A model generated the notes under the pieces. It did no database searches. It was not told where the DNA came from and worked only from the letters and a program-made list of their open reading frames with translations. Shown here piece by piece: positions 35,139 through 43,772 of a stretch of DNA of 64,000 nucleotides. A program made the translations under genes and the position numbers. The stretch's first letter is position 1; every line of letters begins with the position of its first letter. Origin of the DNA: Acidobacteriota bacterium (GTDB lineage: Bacteria; Acidobacteriota; JAAYUB01); assembly GCA_029565065.1 (NCBI GenBank), contig JAKQOW010000051.1:1-64000 (forward strand), read 5' to 3'.

Positions 35139-36314
35139 ATGAGTGTGCGTGCTGCAGAGAACAGATCCGCCACCGCGCCGTTCCGCAGCCGCGGCAAGGC
35201 GCTGCTGCTGACGTTGCCGGTTTCACTGCTCACGTTCGTGTTGCTCCTGGGCGGGCCCACAACGCCCCGCACTCTGCCCGTGCTGTTATCCGTGCTGGCG
35301 ACCTACGTTCTCATCAATGCCCTCTTCTACCTGATGGTGCGGACGGGCCGCACCGACCGCTACCGGGCCGTGCTGTTCGTGACCATGGCGGTGACGTTCG
35401 TCATCGGCTTCATCGCCAACCTCATCGAGATGCGCGGCAGCATGGCCTTGTCCACATCGGACATGGCCGCCGGTGAGACGCCGTTCTGCCACATGGTGAT
35501 CCCCGTGACCATCATCCCGGCGGCACTCACCAAGACCATCATCTTCCCGGGGCACATGCTGGGCGGCTTCGCCCCGGTGGCCGCCATGTTCGTGCTCTGG
35601 ATCGGCGTGTCGCTGGCCATCGGCCGCGGGTTCTGCAGTTGGGGCTGCTTCTTCGGCGGACTCGAGGACGGTTTCTCCCGCATCCTGCGCCGGCCGGTTA
35701 TCCGCAAGATCGCCCCCTACTGGTCGTACCTGCCGTACGCCGTGCTTGTCGCCGTCGTGATCCTCTCCGCGGCCACCCTCTCGCCCGCGTACTGCGAATG
35801 GCTGTGCCCGTTCAAGACGGTGACCGAGTACAACGAGGTCACCTCGACGCGCACGGCGATCCAGGCGGTGATCTTCGTCTCGCTGTTCGCCGGGCTGGTG
35901 GTGGTGCTGCCAACGCTGACCAAAAAGCGTACCCAGTGCGGACTGTTCTGCCCCATGGGCGCCTTCCAGTCCGTGACGAACAAGATCGATGCGTTCACGA
36001 TCCGGATCGACCGGACCCGTTGCACCGACTGCCAGCGCTGCGTCCAGGCCTGCCCGACGTTCTCGCTCGACCAGGCGTCAATCGCGGCGGGCCAACCGAA
36101 GATCACCTGCTGCAAATGCGGCAAGTGCGTCGACGCCTGCACCAAGGGCGCCATCGGTTACCACATCAAAGGGACGGCGTCCCCGCCGGAGCGGGCGCGG
36201 CTGCTGTTCCTCTACCCGGCGTTCATCTTTCTGGCCACCATCGGCGGCGGCATGATCGTCGACGGGCTCCATCGCATCCTGCTCCTGGTCACCACCGGCC
36301 GGATGATCCAGTGA
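35139..36314 (+). CDS. NapH/NosR-like polyferredoxin membrane protein
   Basis: A 391-residue inner-membrane iron-sulfur protein. Five or more membrane segments carry cytoplasmic cysteine motifs (FCSWGCFFGG, YCEWLCPFK, CGLFCPMGAF), and two 4Fe-4S ferredoxin motifs lie near the C-terminus (CTDCQRCVQACP, and CCKCGKCVDACTKG). Proteins of this group pass electrons across the membrane to periplasmic reductases or to maturation systems. It has GGGAGG before the ATG. It is followed after 18 bases by a small anchored protein. Confidence 0.82.
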   Translation: MSVRAAENRSATAPFRSRGKALLLTLPVSLLTFVLLLGGPTTPRTLPVLLSVLATYVLINALFYLMVRTGRTDRYRAVLFVTMAVTFVIGFIANLIEMRGSMALSTSDMAAGETPFCHMVIPVTIIPAALTKTIIFPGHMLGGFAPVAAMFVLWIGVSLAIGRGFCSWGCFFGGLEDGFSRILRRPVIRKIAPYWSYLPYAVLVAVVILSAATLSPAYCEWLCPFKTVTEYNEVTSTRTAIQAVIFVSLFAGLVVVLPTLTKKRTQCGLFCPMGAFQSVTNKIDAFTIRIDRTRCTDCQRCVQACPTFSLDQASIAAGQPKITCCKCGKCVDACTKGAIGYHIKGTASPPERARLLFLYPAFIFLATIGGGMIVDGLHRILLLVTTGRMIQ

Positions 36315-36332
36315 CCTCCTGGAGGGACCATC

Positions 36333-36800
36333 ATGGTGAAACGATTTCGCACGTTTTTAGGATATGCTTGGGCCGTTGCGGCTCTCTTCATCGTTCTGGC
36401 CACGTTTTTCGGGATGAATGGCTGGGCGAGCCTGTTCGTAAACGTCACCGGCCTAAAGATCAATCCGTGGTACGACGGCGGCGAGGTGATGCAGGCCATC
36501 CATCGCCCCGGCTACCAGACCCAGGTCCACAAACCGGTCTTCGACGCACTGATCGGGGAGCAGGATGAAGGGTTCGTCCAGATCACCTGGGCACCCGCCG
36601 AGGGCCAGGCCCTGCCGGAGCGGCTCACCGACGCCATCGACGTGACTGGAGACGGCCAGCCGGATTTCGAACTGGACGTGAACACGCGGACCAACAGCGT
36701 CCGGCTCACCAAGCACCAGCCGTGGGTGCTGTCGGTGGGCGAGGTGCTCAAGCCGCACGACAAGCGCGCCGTGCGGGTGACGCTGAGGAATTTTCACTAA
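36333..36800 (+). CDS. Small membrane-anchored extracytoplasmic protein of unknown function
   Basis: A 155-residue protein with one N-terminal membrane segment (about 10-32) and a soluble domain outside the membrane with no cysteine pair. The domain has a DVTGDGQPDFELDVNTRTN segment that looks like a calcium-binding loop of the FG-GAP type. I do not recognise the family. The 18-base spacing and the GGAGG site show it is expressed with the polyferredoxin gene, so it may be a partner or substrate-side subunit of that complex. Confidence 0.7.
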   Translation: MVKRFRTFLGYAWAVAALFIVLATFFGMNGWASLFVNVTGLKINPWYDGGEVMQAIHRPGYQTQVHKPVFDALIGEQDEGFVQITWAPAEGQALPERLTDAIDVTGDGQPDFELDVNTRTNSVRLTKHQPWVLSVGEVLKPHDKRAVRVTLRNFH

Positions 36801-37110
36801 GACGGCGAGTCTGGGCGTGGATTGCGAGGTTGCCCGACGCAGCTGGCGCATCCTTTAAACACTAACTCATGCAGGTGTTACCCGTCTGCGCCGGGCTATG
36901 CTCGTGGCGATCCGAGCGGTGCGCCGAAACACATGCAAAGGGTGCGGAGCCGGACTGTCACAATCACAACCGATAAGTTCCGTCTTTGCCGGCTTGGGAT
37001 TCCGGGCTCGATTACGATAACGATTACGATGACGAGTTACGAGCACGGGGAGGGGAACGAGCCTCGAGTCTCGAGCCCCCAGCCTCGCTTCCACCCGATT
37101 TACCATCCCC
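36801..37110. other. Intergenic region between convergent genes
   Basis: About 310 bases with no credible gene. The right half contains degenerate short repeats (37009-37047, and CTCGAG-containing words at about 37058-37080). I see no clear terminator hairpin with a T run. Confidence 0.5.
37009..37047. repeat. Degenerate repeat of CGATTACGA-type units
   Basis: Imperfect copies of a 6-12 base word, CGATTACGATAA then CGATTACGATGA then CGAGTTACGAGC. It is similar in style to the low-complexity spacers at 2081-2171 and 3291-3488 but different in sequence. Confidence 0.7.
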
Positions 37111-38496
37111 TCAGGGCGTGCCGGTGGTGATGGTTCCGGACACCCACTCCAGATTGGCCCGCGCCACCAGATAATCGTGTTTGGCGCGGGACAGGTTGAT
37201 CTTGGCCTGCAGCACGTTGAGCTGGGCGTCGTCCACGTCGAGCCGAGTCTTGACGCCGAACTCAAAACCCTTTTCCGCCATGGCCAGCAACCGCTCCGCC
37301 TGGGTGACCGTTCCGCCGAGCGCCCGGATGATCTCGCCCGCCTCGTGGACGTTGTCCACCGCCTGGCGCACCTGCAACGCGATGGAGTCAACGAGCTTGG
37401 CCTGCTCGATGCGCAGTGTCTCCAGGTCGCTGCGGGCCTGCATCACCTTCCCTTTGGTTCGCCCGCCGTCGAAGACGGGGAACGTCAGGTATATGCCCAC
37501 CGAGTAGGCCAGCCCGTCCGCCTGGCCTTCGCCGATGGTCTGACCCCGCCAACCGGCACCGCCGCGGAAATCGACTCGCGGCTTGTCTCCCGCACCGTAG
37601 ATCTTGACCAGCTCCTTGGCGATGTTGGACTGGTGGCCCAGTTCGGAAATCTCCGGCCGGTTCTGCAGGGCGATTTCCAGCACTGGGGCGTACGCCGGAT
37701 AGGCGCCCACGGGCGCTTCGAGCGTTCCCGTTACGTCCACCACATGTCCCTCCAGGCCCAGCAGGAAGCGCAACTGTTCCCGGGCGATCTGGATGGCGTT
37801 TTCCGCCCGGATGACCGCCGGTCGAGCGTTGTCGAGATCCACTTCCGCCGCGAGCACGTCGTAGTCGGTGGCCAGGCCGGCGTCGAACTTGCGGCTGGCT
37901 TCATCCAGGTGCCGCTGCTTCATGGCCACGTTTTCCAGAGCCAGAGCATGCAGTTCGCGGGCCAGCAACACTCCGTGGAACGCCGTCGTGACGTCCCGGG
38001 CAACCGCCTGTTGATAGATGACGAGTTGGTCCTCCGCGTCGGCCATCCCCTCCTTGGCCGCCCGGATGGCCGCCCCTACCTGACCCCAGGTGTAGATCGC
38101 CTGGGACACGCCGGCCTCGGCGGTGTACAGGTTGCGGGTCACGTCGAAATCGAAATCCTCGAGAAAACCCCCGCCGAAGGCCTTCTGGCTCTCGTCGCTG
38201 TCGCGGGAAGCTGACGAGGTCACCGTCACCTGGGGCATCGCCGCCGCTCGCTCTTCGAGGTAACGTCCCATTACCTTCCGGCGGAATTCCCTGGCTTTCT
38301 GAATGTCCTTGTTCTCGGCGGCGGCGATGCGGAGCGCTTCGTCCAGCGTGAGCACACGTGCGACGGCCGGCGCCCCGTCCGCGGTTTGCGCCGGCAACGT
38401 CGCGGCCAGCAGCAGCGCCGCCAGCGCCGTGGCGGCGACGGCCCGGAGCCGCGCACCAAAAACGTGCACGAACTGTCGGTCGGTTATCCTGTTCAT
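37111..38496 (-). CDS. TolC-like outer-membrane efflux channel
   Basis: A 461-residue protein with a signal peptide (hydrophobic about 17-35, ending near LPAQTADG) and the two internally repeated OEP halves of long helices (about 45-250 and 255-450). The start at 38496 is supported by GAAGAGAG. TolC-family trimers form the outer duct of tripartite pumps. It is the last gene of the tetR-MFP-RND-OEP operon, 47 bases after the RND gene. Confidence 0.9.
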   Translation of the reverse strand: MNRITDRQFVHVFGARLRAVAATALAALLLAATLPAQTADGAPAVARVLTLDEALRIAAAENKDIQKAREFRRKVMGRYLEERAAAMPQVTVTSSASRDSDESQKAFGGGFLEDFDFDVTRNLYTAEAGVSQAIYTWGQVGAAIRAAKEGMADAEDQLVIYQQAVARDVTTAFHGVLLARELHALALENVAMKQRHLDEASRKFDAGLATDYDVLAAEVDLDNARPAVIRAENAIQIAREQLRFLLGLEGHVVDVTGTLEAPVGAYPAYAPVLEIALQNRPEISELGHQSNIAKELVKIYGAGDKPRVDFRGGAGWRGQTIGEGQADGLAYSVGIYLTFPVFDGGRTKGKVMQARSDLETLRIEQAKLVDSIALQVRQAVDNVHEAGEIIRALGGTVTQAERLLAMAEKGFEFGVKTRLDVDDAQLNVLQAKINLSRAKHDYLVARANLEWVSGTITTGTP

Positions 38497-38543
38497 GATG
38501 GACTCTCTTCGCGTGAGTGAAAGTTGGAATGGAAACCATCCGC

Positions 38544-41500
38544 TCATGACACCGTCTCCTCAGCCGCCGGTTCCGCTGCGCCCGGCTCCGCTTTCGGATC
38601 ATGAGTCGGAATCCGGCGGCGGCGGCCGAACCACGCTGCGACGTCGTCCAGGAGGGTGTACACCACCGGCACCACCAGCAGGGTAAGGAAGGTGGAGGTG
38701 ATCAGGCCGCCGATGATGGCGCGGGCCATGGGCGCCCGCATCTCGGCGCCGGAACCGATGGCGAACGCCAGCGGCAGCATACCGAAGATCATGGCCAGGG
38801 TGGTCATCATGATGGGACGCAACCGGGTCCGGCCCGCCAGGATCAGCGCCTCGCGGCGGCTCAGCCCCTCCGCCCGGAGGGTTTTGGCAAAATCCACCAG
38901 CAGGATGGCGTTCTTGGTGACGAGACCCATGAGCATGATGAGCCCGATGAGCGACATGATGTTCACCGTGTCGCCGGTGAGGAACAGCATGCCCGCCATG
39001 CCGACGACAGACAATGGGAGCGATAGCATGATGGCGAGCGGATCGATGAACGACTCGAACTGCGCGGCCAGGATCAGATACACCAGAATCACCGCGAGCA
39101 GGAGCGCCTCGGCCATGTAGCCGAACGATTCCACCATGATCTCGTTCTCGCCGCCGAACACCACCTGGTAGCCGGGCGGCAGATCCAGCTTGGCGGCCTC
39201 GGCGTCGATGCGCTGCACCGCCGTCCCCAGCGGCAGGTTGTCCATGTTCGCCGAGAAGACCACTTCGCGGCTCAGGTCCTGCCGATTGATCTCGGAGGGA
39301 GTCGTGCTCACCTCGTAGCGGACGAGGCTCAGCAGCGGCACTAGGACCGGCAGCCCCCCGGGCGAGCGGACCGTCACCTTGAGCTGCTGGACCTGGCCGG
39401 GGTCGCGGCGCAGTTCCTGTGGCAGGCGCACGCGGACGTCCACCGCGTCGCCGTCCTCGTCCTCGTAGGTGGACACCACCTGCCCGCCCACCAGGGCCCC
39501 GACGGTGCGCACCACATCCATGGTCATGACCCCGGTGGCCAGCGCCTGTTCGCGATCCACGATGATCTTGTACTCGGGGATCTCCTGCTCCAGGCTGACC
39601 TCCTGATCGACAACCCCGGCGATGGAGTAAGTGGCCTCCTTCAACCGGAGCGCGTGCTGCTTGAGTTGATTCAGGTCCTCGCCCCGAATGCTCACCAGGA
39701 GCGGTTTGCGGGAGTCCATGTTGCCCGGCTCCGCAAACGACGGCACGATGCCCGCCACGTGCAGCAGCCGCTCTCGAACCGCCCGCTGCAGCAGGAACTG
39801 GTTCCGGGTCCGGGCGTCCCGCTCCACCAGCTTCACGTAGACGCTGGCGTCGCGGACGGTGCCCCAGTCTCCTGCCCCGATGGTCGCGTAGGTATGCTTG
39901 ACCTCCGGGAATTCTCCCAGGACCTTCAGCACCGACTCCACCCGGTTGCGGGTTTCGGCGATGGACGCGTTGGGCGCCGTCTTGAAGTTGATCTGGAATT
40001 CCGCCTGGTCGTACGGCGGCAGAAATGCCGTCTCGAGGACACCGAACAGGGCCACGCCGCCCATAAAGGCCACGGCAGCCAGCAGCACGATGGTCTTGCG
40101 GTGATCCAGCGCCCAGCCGACCAGCATCCGGTAGCCGTCGGCGGACCGGTCGAACCAGCCGTTGAAGCGGTCCAGGATCCGGGCGATCAGGTGCCGCTTC
40201 CCCTTCCGCTCCACGTCCGGGTCGTACCAGCGCGATGACAGCATCGGGTCCAGGGTGAACGACACGAACAGGCTCACGAGCACGGCGAAGGTCACGGTGA
40301 TCCCGAAATGGAAGAAAAACCTCCCGATGATCCCTTTCATGAACGCCACCGGGACGAACACCGCCACGATGGAGAACGTGGTGGCCATCACCGCCAGCCC
40401 GATCTCGCTCGTGCCGTTGCGGGCGGCGGTGAAGTGGTCCTCGCCCCGCTCCAGGTGGCGGACGATGTTCTCCCGGACGACGATGGCGTCGTCGATGAGC
40501 AGTCCGATGGCCAACGACAGCGCCATCAGCGTCATCATGTTCAGGGTCATCCCCATGAAATTCATGACGATGAATGACGAGACCACCGAGATGGGCAGGG
40601 TCAGGCCGGTGATCACGGTGGAGCGCCAGGAGTTCAGGAACAGGAACACGATGAACACCGTCAACAGGCCGCCGAGAATCATCGTCTCCTGGACATCCCG
40701 GACCGAATCGCGGATGAAAATGGAGCCGTCGCGGATCAGCTCGAGGGTGGTGCCGGCCGGCATCTCGCTTTGCAGCTGGACCACTTCGGCCTTGACCGTG
40801 TCCACGACCTCCACGGTGTTGGCGCCCGACTGCTTCAGGATATCCAGGGCCACCGCCGGCACCCCGTTGATGAGCGCCAGCGAGCGCTGCTCCTGGATGC
40901 CGTCCTCCACCCGGGCCACCTCGGCCAGGGTGATGGGCCGGCCGTTGCGCTGGGCAATGACCATCTGCTGGAACGCCTCGACATCCTTCGGCTTGCCGGC
41001 CACGCGCAGTGGGAATTCCGTCCCGTTGCGGTTGATCCGCCCCAGCGGGGTGTTGACGTTTTCCGACTGGAGGCCGAGCACCACCTCATCCACGCCCATT
41101 CCCAACGCTTCCAGGCGGACGGGATCGAGCTGGATGGCCACTTCGCGCTCCGACTCGCCCACCATGTCCACCTTGCCCACGCCGGAAATGTTCTCCAGGC
41201 GCCGCTTGACCTTCTTGTCCACCAGCGTGGTCAGCGCCTGAGGCGACAGTTTCTCCGAACGGATGGCCACCGACACGATGGGCACCGCCGCGAAGTCCAG
41301 CTTGTTGATGATGGGCTCATCGATCCCCTGGGGCAGCTCGCCGCGGATGGCGCCGATTTTGGACCGCGCCTCCTGCGAGGCGTCGTTGATCTTGACGCCG
41401 AGCTCGAACTCCACCACCACGGTGGAGACCCCCTCGCGGGACGTCGACGTGACGTGCTTGACGCCGGAGATGGGGTTGACCGCCTCCTCGATACGCTTGG

Positions 41501-41690
41501 TGACCTCCCGCTCCACCGTTTCTGGGGACGCACCGGGAAACACCGTCACGATGGACAGGACCGGGATCTCCACGTCGGGGAACATGTCGATGGCCAGCCG
41601 GCGGTACGAGAAGATGCCCAAAGTGACCAGCGCCAGCATCATGACCGCGGCGAACACGGGCCGCTTGATGGACAGGTTGGATAGCAGCAT
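38544..41690 (-). CDS. RND-family efflux pump permease (AcrB/MexB-like)
   Basis: A 1048-residue inner-membrane proton antiporter. It has the family start SIKRPVFAAVMMLALVTLG, twelve membrane segments in two halves and two large periplasmic loops. The proton-relay Asp pair is in LAIGLLIDDAIVVRENIVRH (TM4), and the second-half signature KNAILLVDFAKTLRAEG is present. This is the HAE-1 type build, so organic toxic compounds are likely substrates. It follows the adaptor gene by 14 bases. Confidence 0.95.
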   Translation of the reverse strand: MLLSNLSIKRPVFAAVMMLALVTLGIFSYRRLAIDMFPDVEIPVLSIVTVFPGASPETVEREVTKRIEEAVNPISGVKHVTSTSREGVSTVVVEFELGVKINDASQEARSKIGAIRGELPQGIDEPIINKLDFAAVPIVSVAIRSEKLSPQALTTLVDKKVKRRLENISGVGKVDMVGESEREVAIQLDPVRLEALGMGVDEVVLGLQSENVNTPLGRINRNGTEFPLRVAGKPKDVEAFQQMVIAQRNGRPITLAEVARVEDGIQEQRSLALINGVPAVALDILKQSGANTVEVVDTVKAEVVQLQSEMPAGTTLELIRDGSIFIRDSVRDVQETMILGGLLTVFIVFLFLNSWRSTVITGLTLPISVVSSFIVMNFMGMTLNMMTLMALSLAIGLLIDDAIVVRENIVRHLERGEDHFTAARNGTSEIGLAVMATTFSIVAVFVPVAFMKGIIGRFFFHFGITVTFAVLVSLFVSFTLDPMLSSRWYDPDVERKGKRHLIARILDRFNGWFDRSADGYRMLVGWALDHRKTIVLLAAVAFMGGVALFGVLETAFLPPYDQAEFQINFKTAPNASIAETRNRVESVLKVLGEFPEVKHTYATIGAGDWGTVRDASVYVKLVERDARTRNQFLLQRAVRERLLHVAGIVPSFAEPGNMDSRKPLLVSIRGEDLNQLKQHALRLKEATYSIAGVVDQEVSLEQEIPEYKIIVDREQALATGVMTMDVVRTVGALVGGQVVSTYEDEDGDAVDVRVRLPQELRRDPGQVQQLKVTVRSPGGLPVLVPLLSLVRYEVSTTPSEINRQDLSREVVFSANMDNLPLGTAVQRIDAEAAKLDLPPGYQVVFGGENEIMVESFGYMAEALLLAVILVYLILAAQFESFIDPLAIMLSLPLSVVGMAGMLFLTGDTVNIMSLIGLIMLMGLVTKNAILLVDFAKTLRAEGLSRREALILAGRTRLRPIMMTTLAMIFGMLPLAFAIGSGAEMRAPMARAIIGGLITSTFLTLLVVPVVYTLLDDVAAWFGRRRRIPTHDPKAEPGAAEPAAEETVS

Positions 41691-41704
41691 CGGGCCTCTC
41701 CTTC

Positions 41705-42847
41705 TCAGCGGCCGACCTGGATGCGATCGCCGTCCTTCAGGTTGAAGGCGCCCCGCACCACCACCCGGTTGCCGACCGCGAGCCCCGCGAGGATCTCTAC
41801 GTTGTCGCCGGCGACGGCGCCGGTCTGCACGGAGCGGCGACGGGCGGTGTCGTTTTCGACGATGAACACATCAGCCCGGCCGGCGGCGACATCCCAGCCC
41901 TGCAGCGCCTCGCGCGGCAACTGGCGGACATTCTCCCGGCGCCCGGTGACGATGCGCCCTTTGGCGAACAGCCCCCCTTTGAGCACTTCCGGTTCGTTGC
42001 GCACTTCGGCGATCACGCGGACGGAGCGATCCGCCACCGAGACCGCCGGATTGATGTGCTTGATTTCGCCGGTGAACGTCCGGTCGGGCACCGCGTCCGT
42101 GGTGAACGTCAGCGGCTGACCCAGCCGCAACTCGCTGAGTCGAGCCTCGGGTACCGTCACCGTGAGTTCCAGGATGCGGTTGTCCACGATCTGGAACATG
42201 ACCTTCGGCGAACCCATCTCGCCCGCCAGGTCGCCCACGTTGACGCCGCGCAGCGCCACCGTGCCGTTCATCGGCGCGCGGATGACCGCCTTGTCCAGAC
42301 GGGTCTGGGTGTGCCGGACATCATCCTCGGCGAGCCGCTGCTGCGCCTTGGCCGCCGCCACCTGGGCCTCGGCGGCGTCGCGGGCGCTGCGGGCGTCATC
42401 CACGGTCTGCTGCGTGACCAGGCCGTATTGCTTGATGTTGGTCAGCCGGGCCAGTTCGCGCTCGGCGCGGCTCAGCGCCACCTCCGCCTGGAGGACGTTG
42501 GCCTGCGAGGCTTCCACCGCAGCCTGCGCCTTGCGGAGCATGACATCCCCCTCGCGGGTGTCCAGCCGCGCCAGCGGCTGCCCCTGCCGCACGCGCACCC
42601 ATTCGGTCACGTACACGTCGGTGACAATGCCCGTGTACTCCGACTTGACCTCGGTCTGGAACTTGGGCGCCAGTGTACCCACGACGTCGATGCCCTCCTC
42701 CAACGACTCAGCCGCAAGGGTCACGACGTCGACGGCCACCGGCGGCCGCCCCGCGGTCGGCGGCCGATCCGCTTCGAGATTGGAACAGCCGGCCGCAACG
42801 AGCAGCAGGGCGGCGGTGCAGACACTCAGGGTGATTCGGCAGATCAT
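41705..42847 (-). CDS. RND efflux periplasmic adaptor lipoprotein
   Basis: A 380-residue membrane fusion protein. The signal peptide ends in a lipobox with Cys21 (LVAAGCSN). A lipoyl-like half (TEVKSEYTGIVTDVYV) precedes the helical hairpin (about 100-170), the second lipoyl half (VIRAPMNGTVALRGVNVGD) and a beta-barrel domain. It bridges the RND permease and TolC-like channel. Its start overlaps the tetR stop by 4 bases (42844-42847). Confidence 0.93.
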   Translation of the reverse strand: MICRITLSVCTAALLLVAAGCSNLEADRPPTAGRPPVAVDVVTLAAESLEEGIDVVGTLAPKFQTEVKSEYTGIVTDVYVTEWVRVRQGQPLARLDTREGDVMLRKAQAAVEASQANVLQAEVALSRAERELARLTNIKQYGLVTQQTVDDARSARDAAEAQVAAAKAQQRLAEDDVRHTQTRLDKAVIRAPMNGTVALRGVNVGDLAGEMGSPKVMFQIVDNRILELTVTVPEARLSELRLGQPLTFTTDAVPDRTFTGEIKHINPAVSVADRSVRVIAEVRNEPEVLKGGLFAKGRIVTGRRENVRQLPREALQGWDVAAGRADVFIVENDTARRRSVQTGAVAGDNVEILAGLAVGNRVVVRGAFNLKDGDRIQVGR

Positions 42848-43497
42848 GAGTCTTCTCCTCGAGCCGTGGATTCCGATGTGGCGATGCCCGTTCCGATGAG
42901 CTTCAACAGGCGCTGCAGGCCCTCCCGGCCCGGCGCGATGTCGGCATGGCAGAGCTGCAGGTCCATGCAGGTGCTGGTCACGCCCAGGATCACCCAGGCG
43001 ATGTCGGTGGGATCTCCGGTCCGGATGGATCCTTCCCGAATGCCTTCCTCAACCAGTTTCACTGTCGCTTGTAAAACCTGCTGGTGCACCGCTTCAAAGT
43101 CGAAATAGGGGGCGCCCTGCGGGGGGCCGTAGTACATGGCGTGCATGAGCCGGACCAAGGCCAGGTGAGTGATGACCATTTCCATCAGGCGGTCGCACAG
43201 CGTCCGGATGCGCGTCACGGCGTCGCCGGGCGTGGCGACGGCTTGTTGGATTTCCAGTTCCAGATCCCGCGAGGCCTCCTCCAGCATCTTCAGATACAAC
43301 CCTTCCTTGTTGCCGAAGTGATAGTAGAGGGCGGGCTTGGTGACGCCGGCCTCCTCGACGATCTCGTTCACCGACGTTGCGGTGTATCCCTTTTGCGAGA
43401 AGAGCTCCGCGGCCGCTTGGAAGAGGCGCATGCGGGTGGATCCTTCGGTGCCGTGATCGTTCCCCATGCTCCGTTTCTTCCGTTTTGGTTCCGGCAT
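42844..43497 (-). CDS. TetR-family repressor of the efflux operon
   Basis: A 217-residue regulator. The start at 43497 is set by GGAGG six bases upstream; an upstream start at 43515 lacks one. The helix-turn-helix spans about 25-70 (AAELFSQKGYTATSVNEIVE, then GVTKPALYYHFGNKEGLY), followed by a helical ligand domain. It is the first gene of the operon, with two palindromic operators overlapping its promoter, so it most likely represses itself and the pump until a ligand binds. Confidence 0.92.
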   Translation of the reverse strand: MPEPKRKKRSMGNDHGTEGSTRMRLFQAAAELFSQKGYTATSVNEIVEEAGVTKPALYYHFGNKEGLYLKMLEEASRDLELEIQQAVATPGDAVTRIRTLCDRLMEMVITHLALVRLMHAMYYGPPQGAPYFDFEAVHQQVLQATVKLVEEGIREGSIRTGDPTDIAWVILGVTSTCMDLQLCHADIAPGREGLQRLLKLIGTGIATSESTARGEDS

Positions 43498-43518
43498 CTT
43501 TTGCCTCCAGCCCAAATA

Positions 43519-43530
43519 TACCGAACGGTA
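43519..43530. promoter_or_regulatory. TetR operator 1
   Basis: Palindrome TACCGAACGGTA lies between the -10 of the tetR promoter and the tetR start, covering the expected transcription start. It resembles the second site TACCGATTGGTA at 43568-43579. Confidence 0.75.
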
Positions 43531-43558
43531 AGTATATAAATTCTGCCTTGGTTGTCAA
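43531..43558 (-). promoter_or_regulatory. Promoter of the tetR-RND operon
   Basis: On the minus strand, a perfect TTGACA (43553-43558), a 16-base spacer and TATACT (43531-43536). The operators lie directly downstream of the -10 and about 9 bases upstream of the -35. The leader to the ATG at 43497 is about 27 bases. Confidence 0.85.
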
Positions 43559-43567
43559 CAAAAAACA

Positions 43568-43579
43568 TACCGATTGGTA
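43568..43579. promoter_or_regulatory. TetR operator 2
   Basis: Palindrome TACCGATTGGTA lies upstream of the -35 and shares the TACC-N4-GGTA frame with operator 1. A matching half-site, TACCAATC, lies at 43630-43637. Confidence 0.7.
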
Positions 43580-43650
43580 TAATTTATTTATGATCAATTT
43601 ATTTATCTGTATTTATTATATTTATTAATTACCAATCTGTTGGGGCCATG
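43580..43650. other. AT-rich island in the tetR/GGT divergent region
   Basis: About 70 bases of nearly pure A/T (TTTATT-type words), in sharp contrast with the GC-rich surroundings. It may hold the promoter of the gamma-glutamyltransferase gene or a bent/nucleoid-protein-binding segment. I could not fix a -35/-10 pair for the rightward gene. Confidence 0.6.
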
Positions 43651-43772
43651 AGCTAAATTAACATCTTGCCTCGATGCCGGAATCGGAAATATTTCCACAC
43701 AGCCATCTTCTGGAATGGAACCCGAATCAATAATTTGGGATAATGCCCATGAAATCTCCGGGAGAACACACG

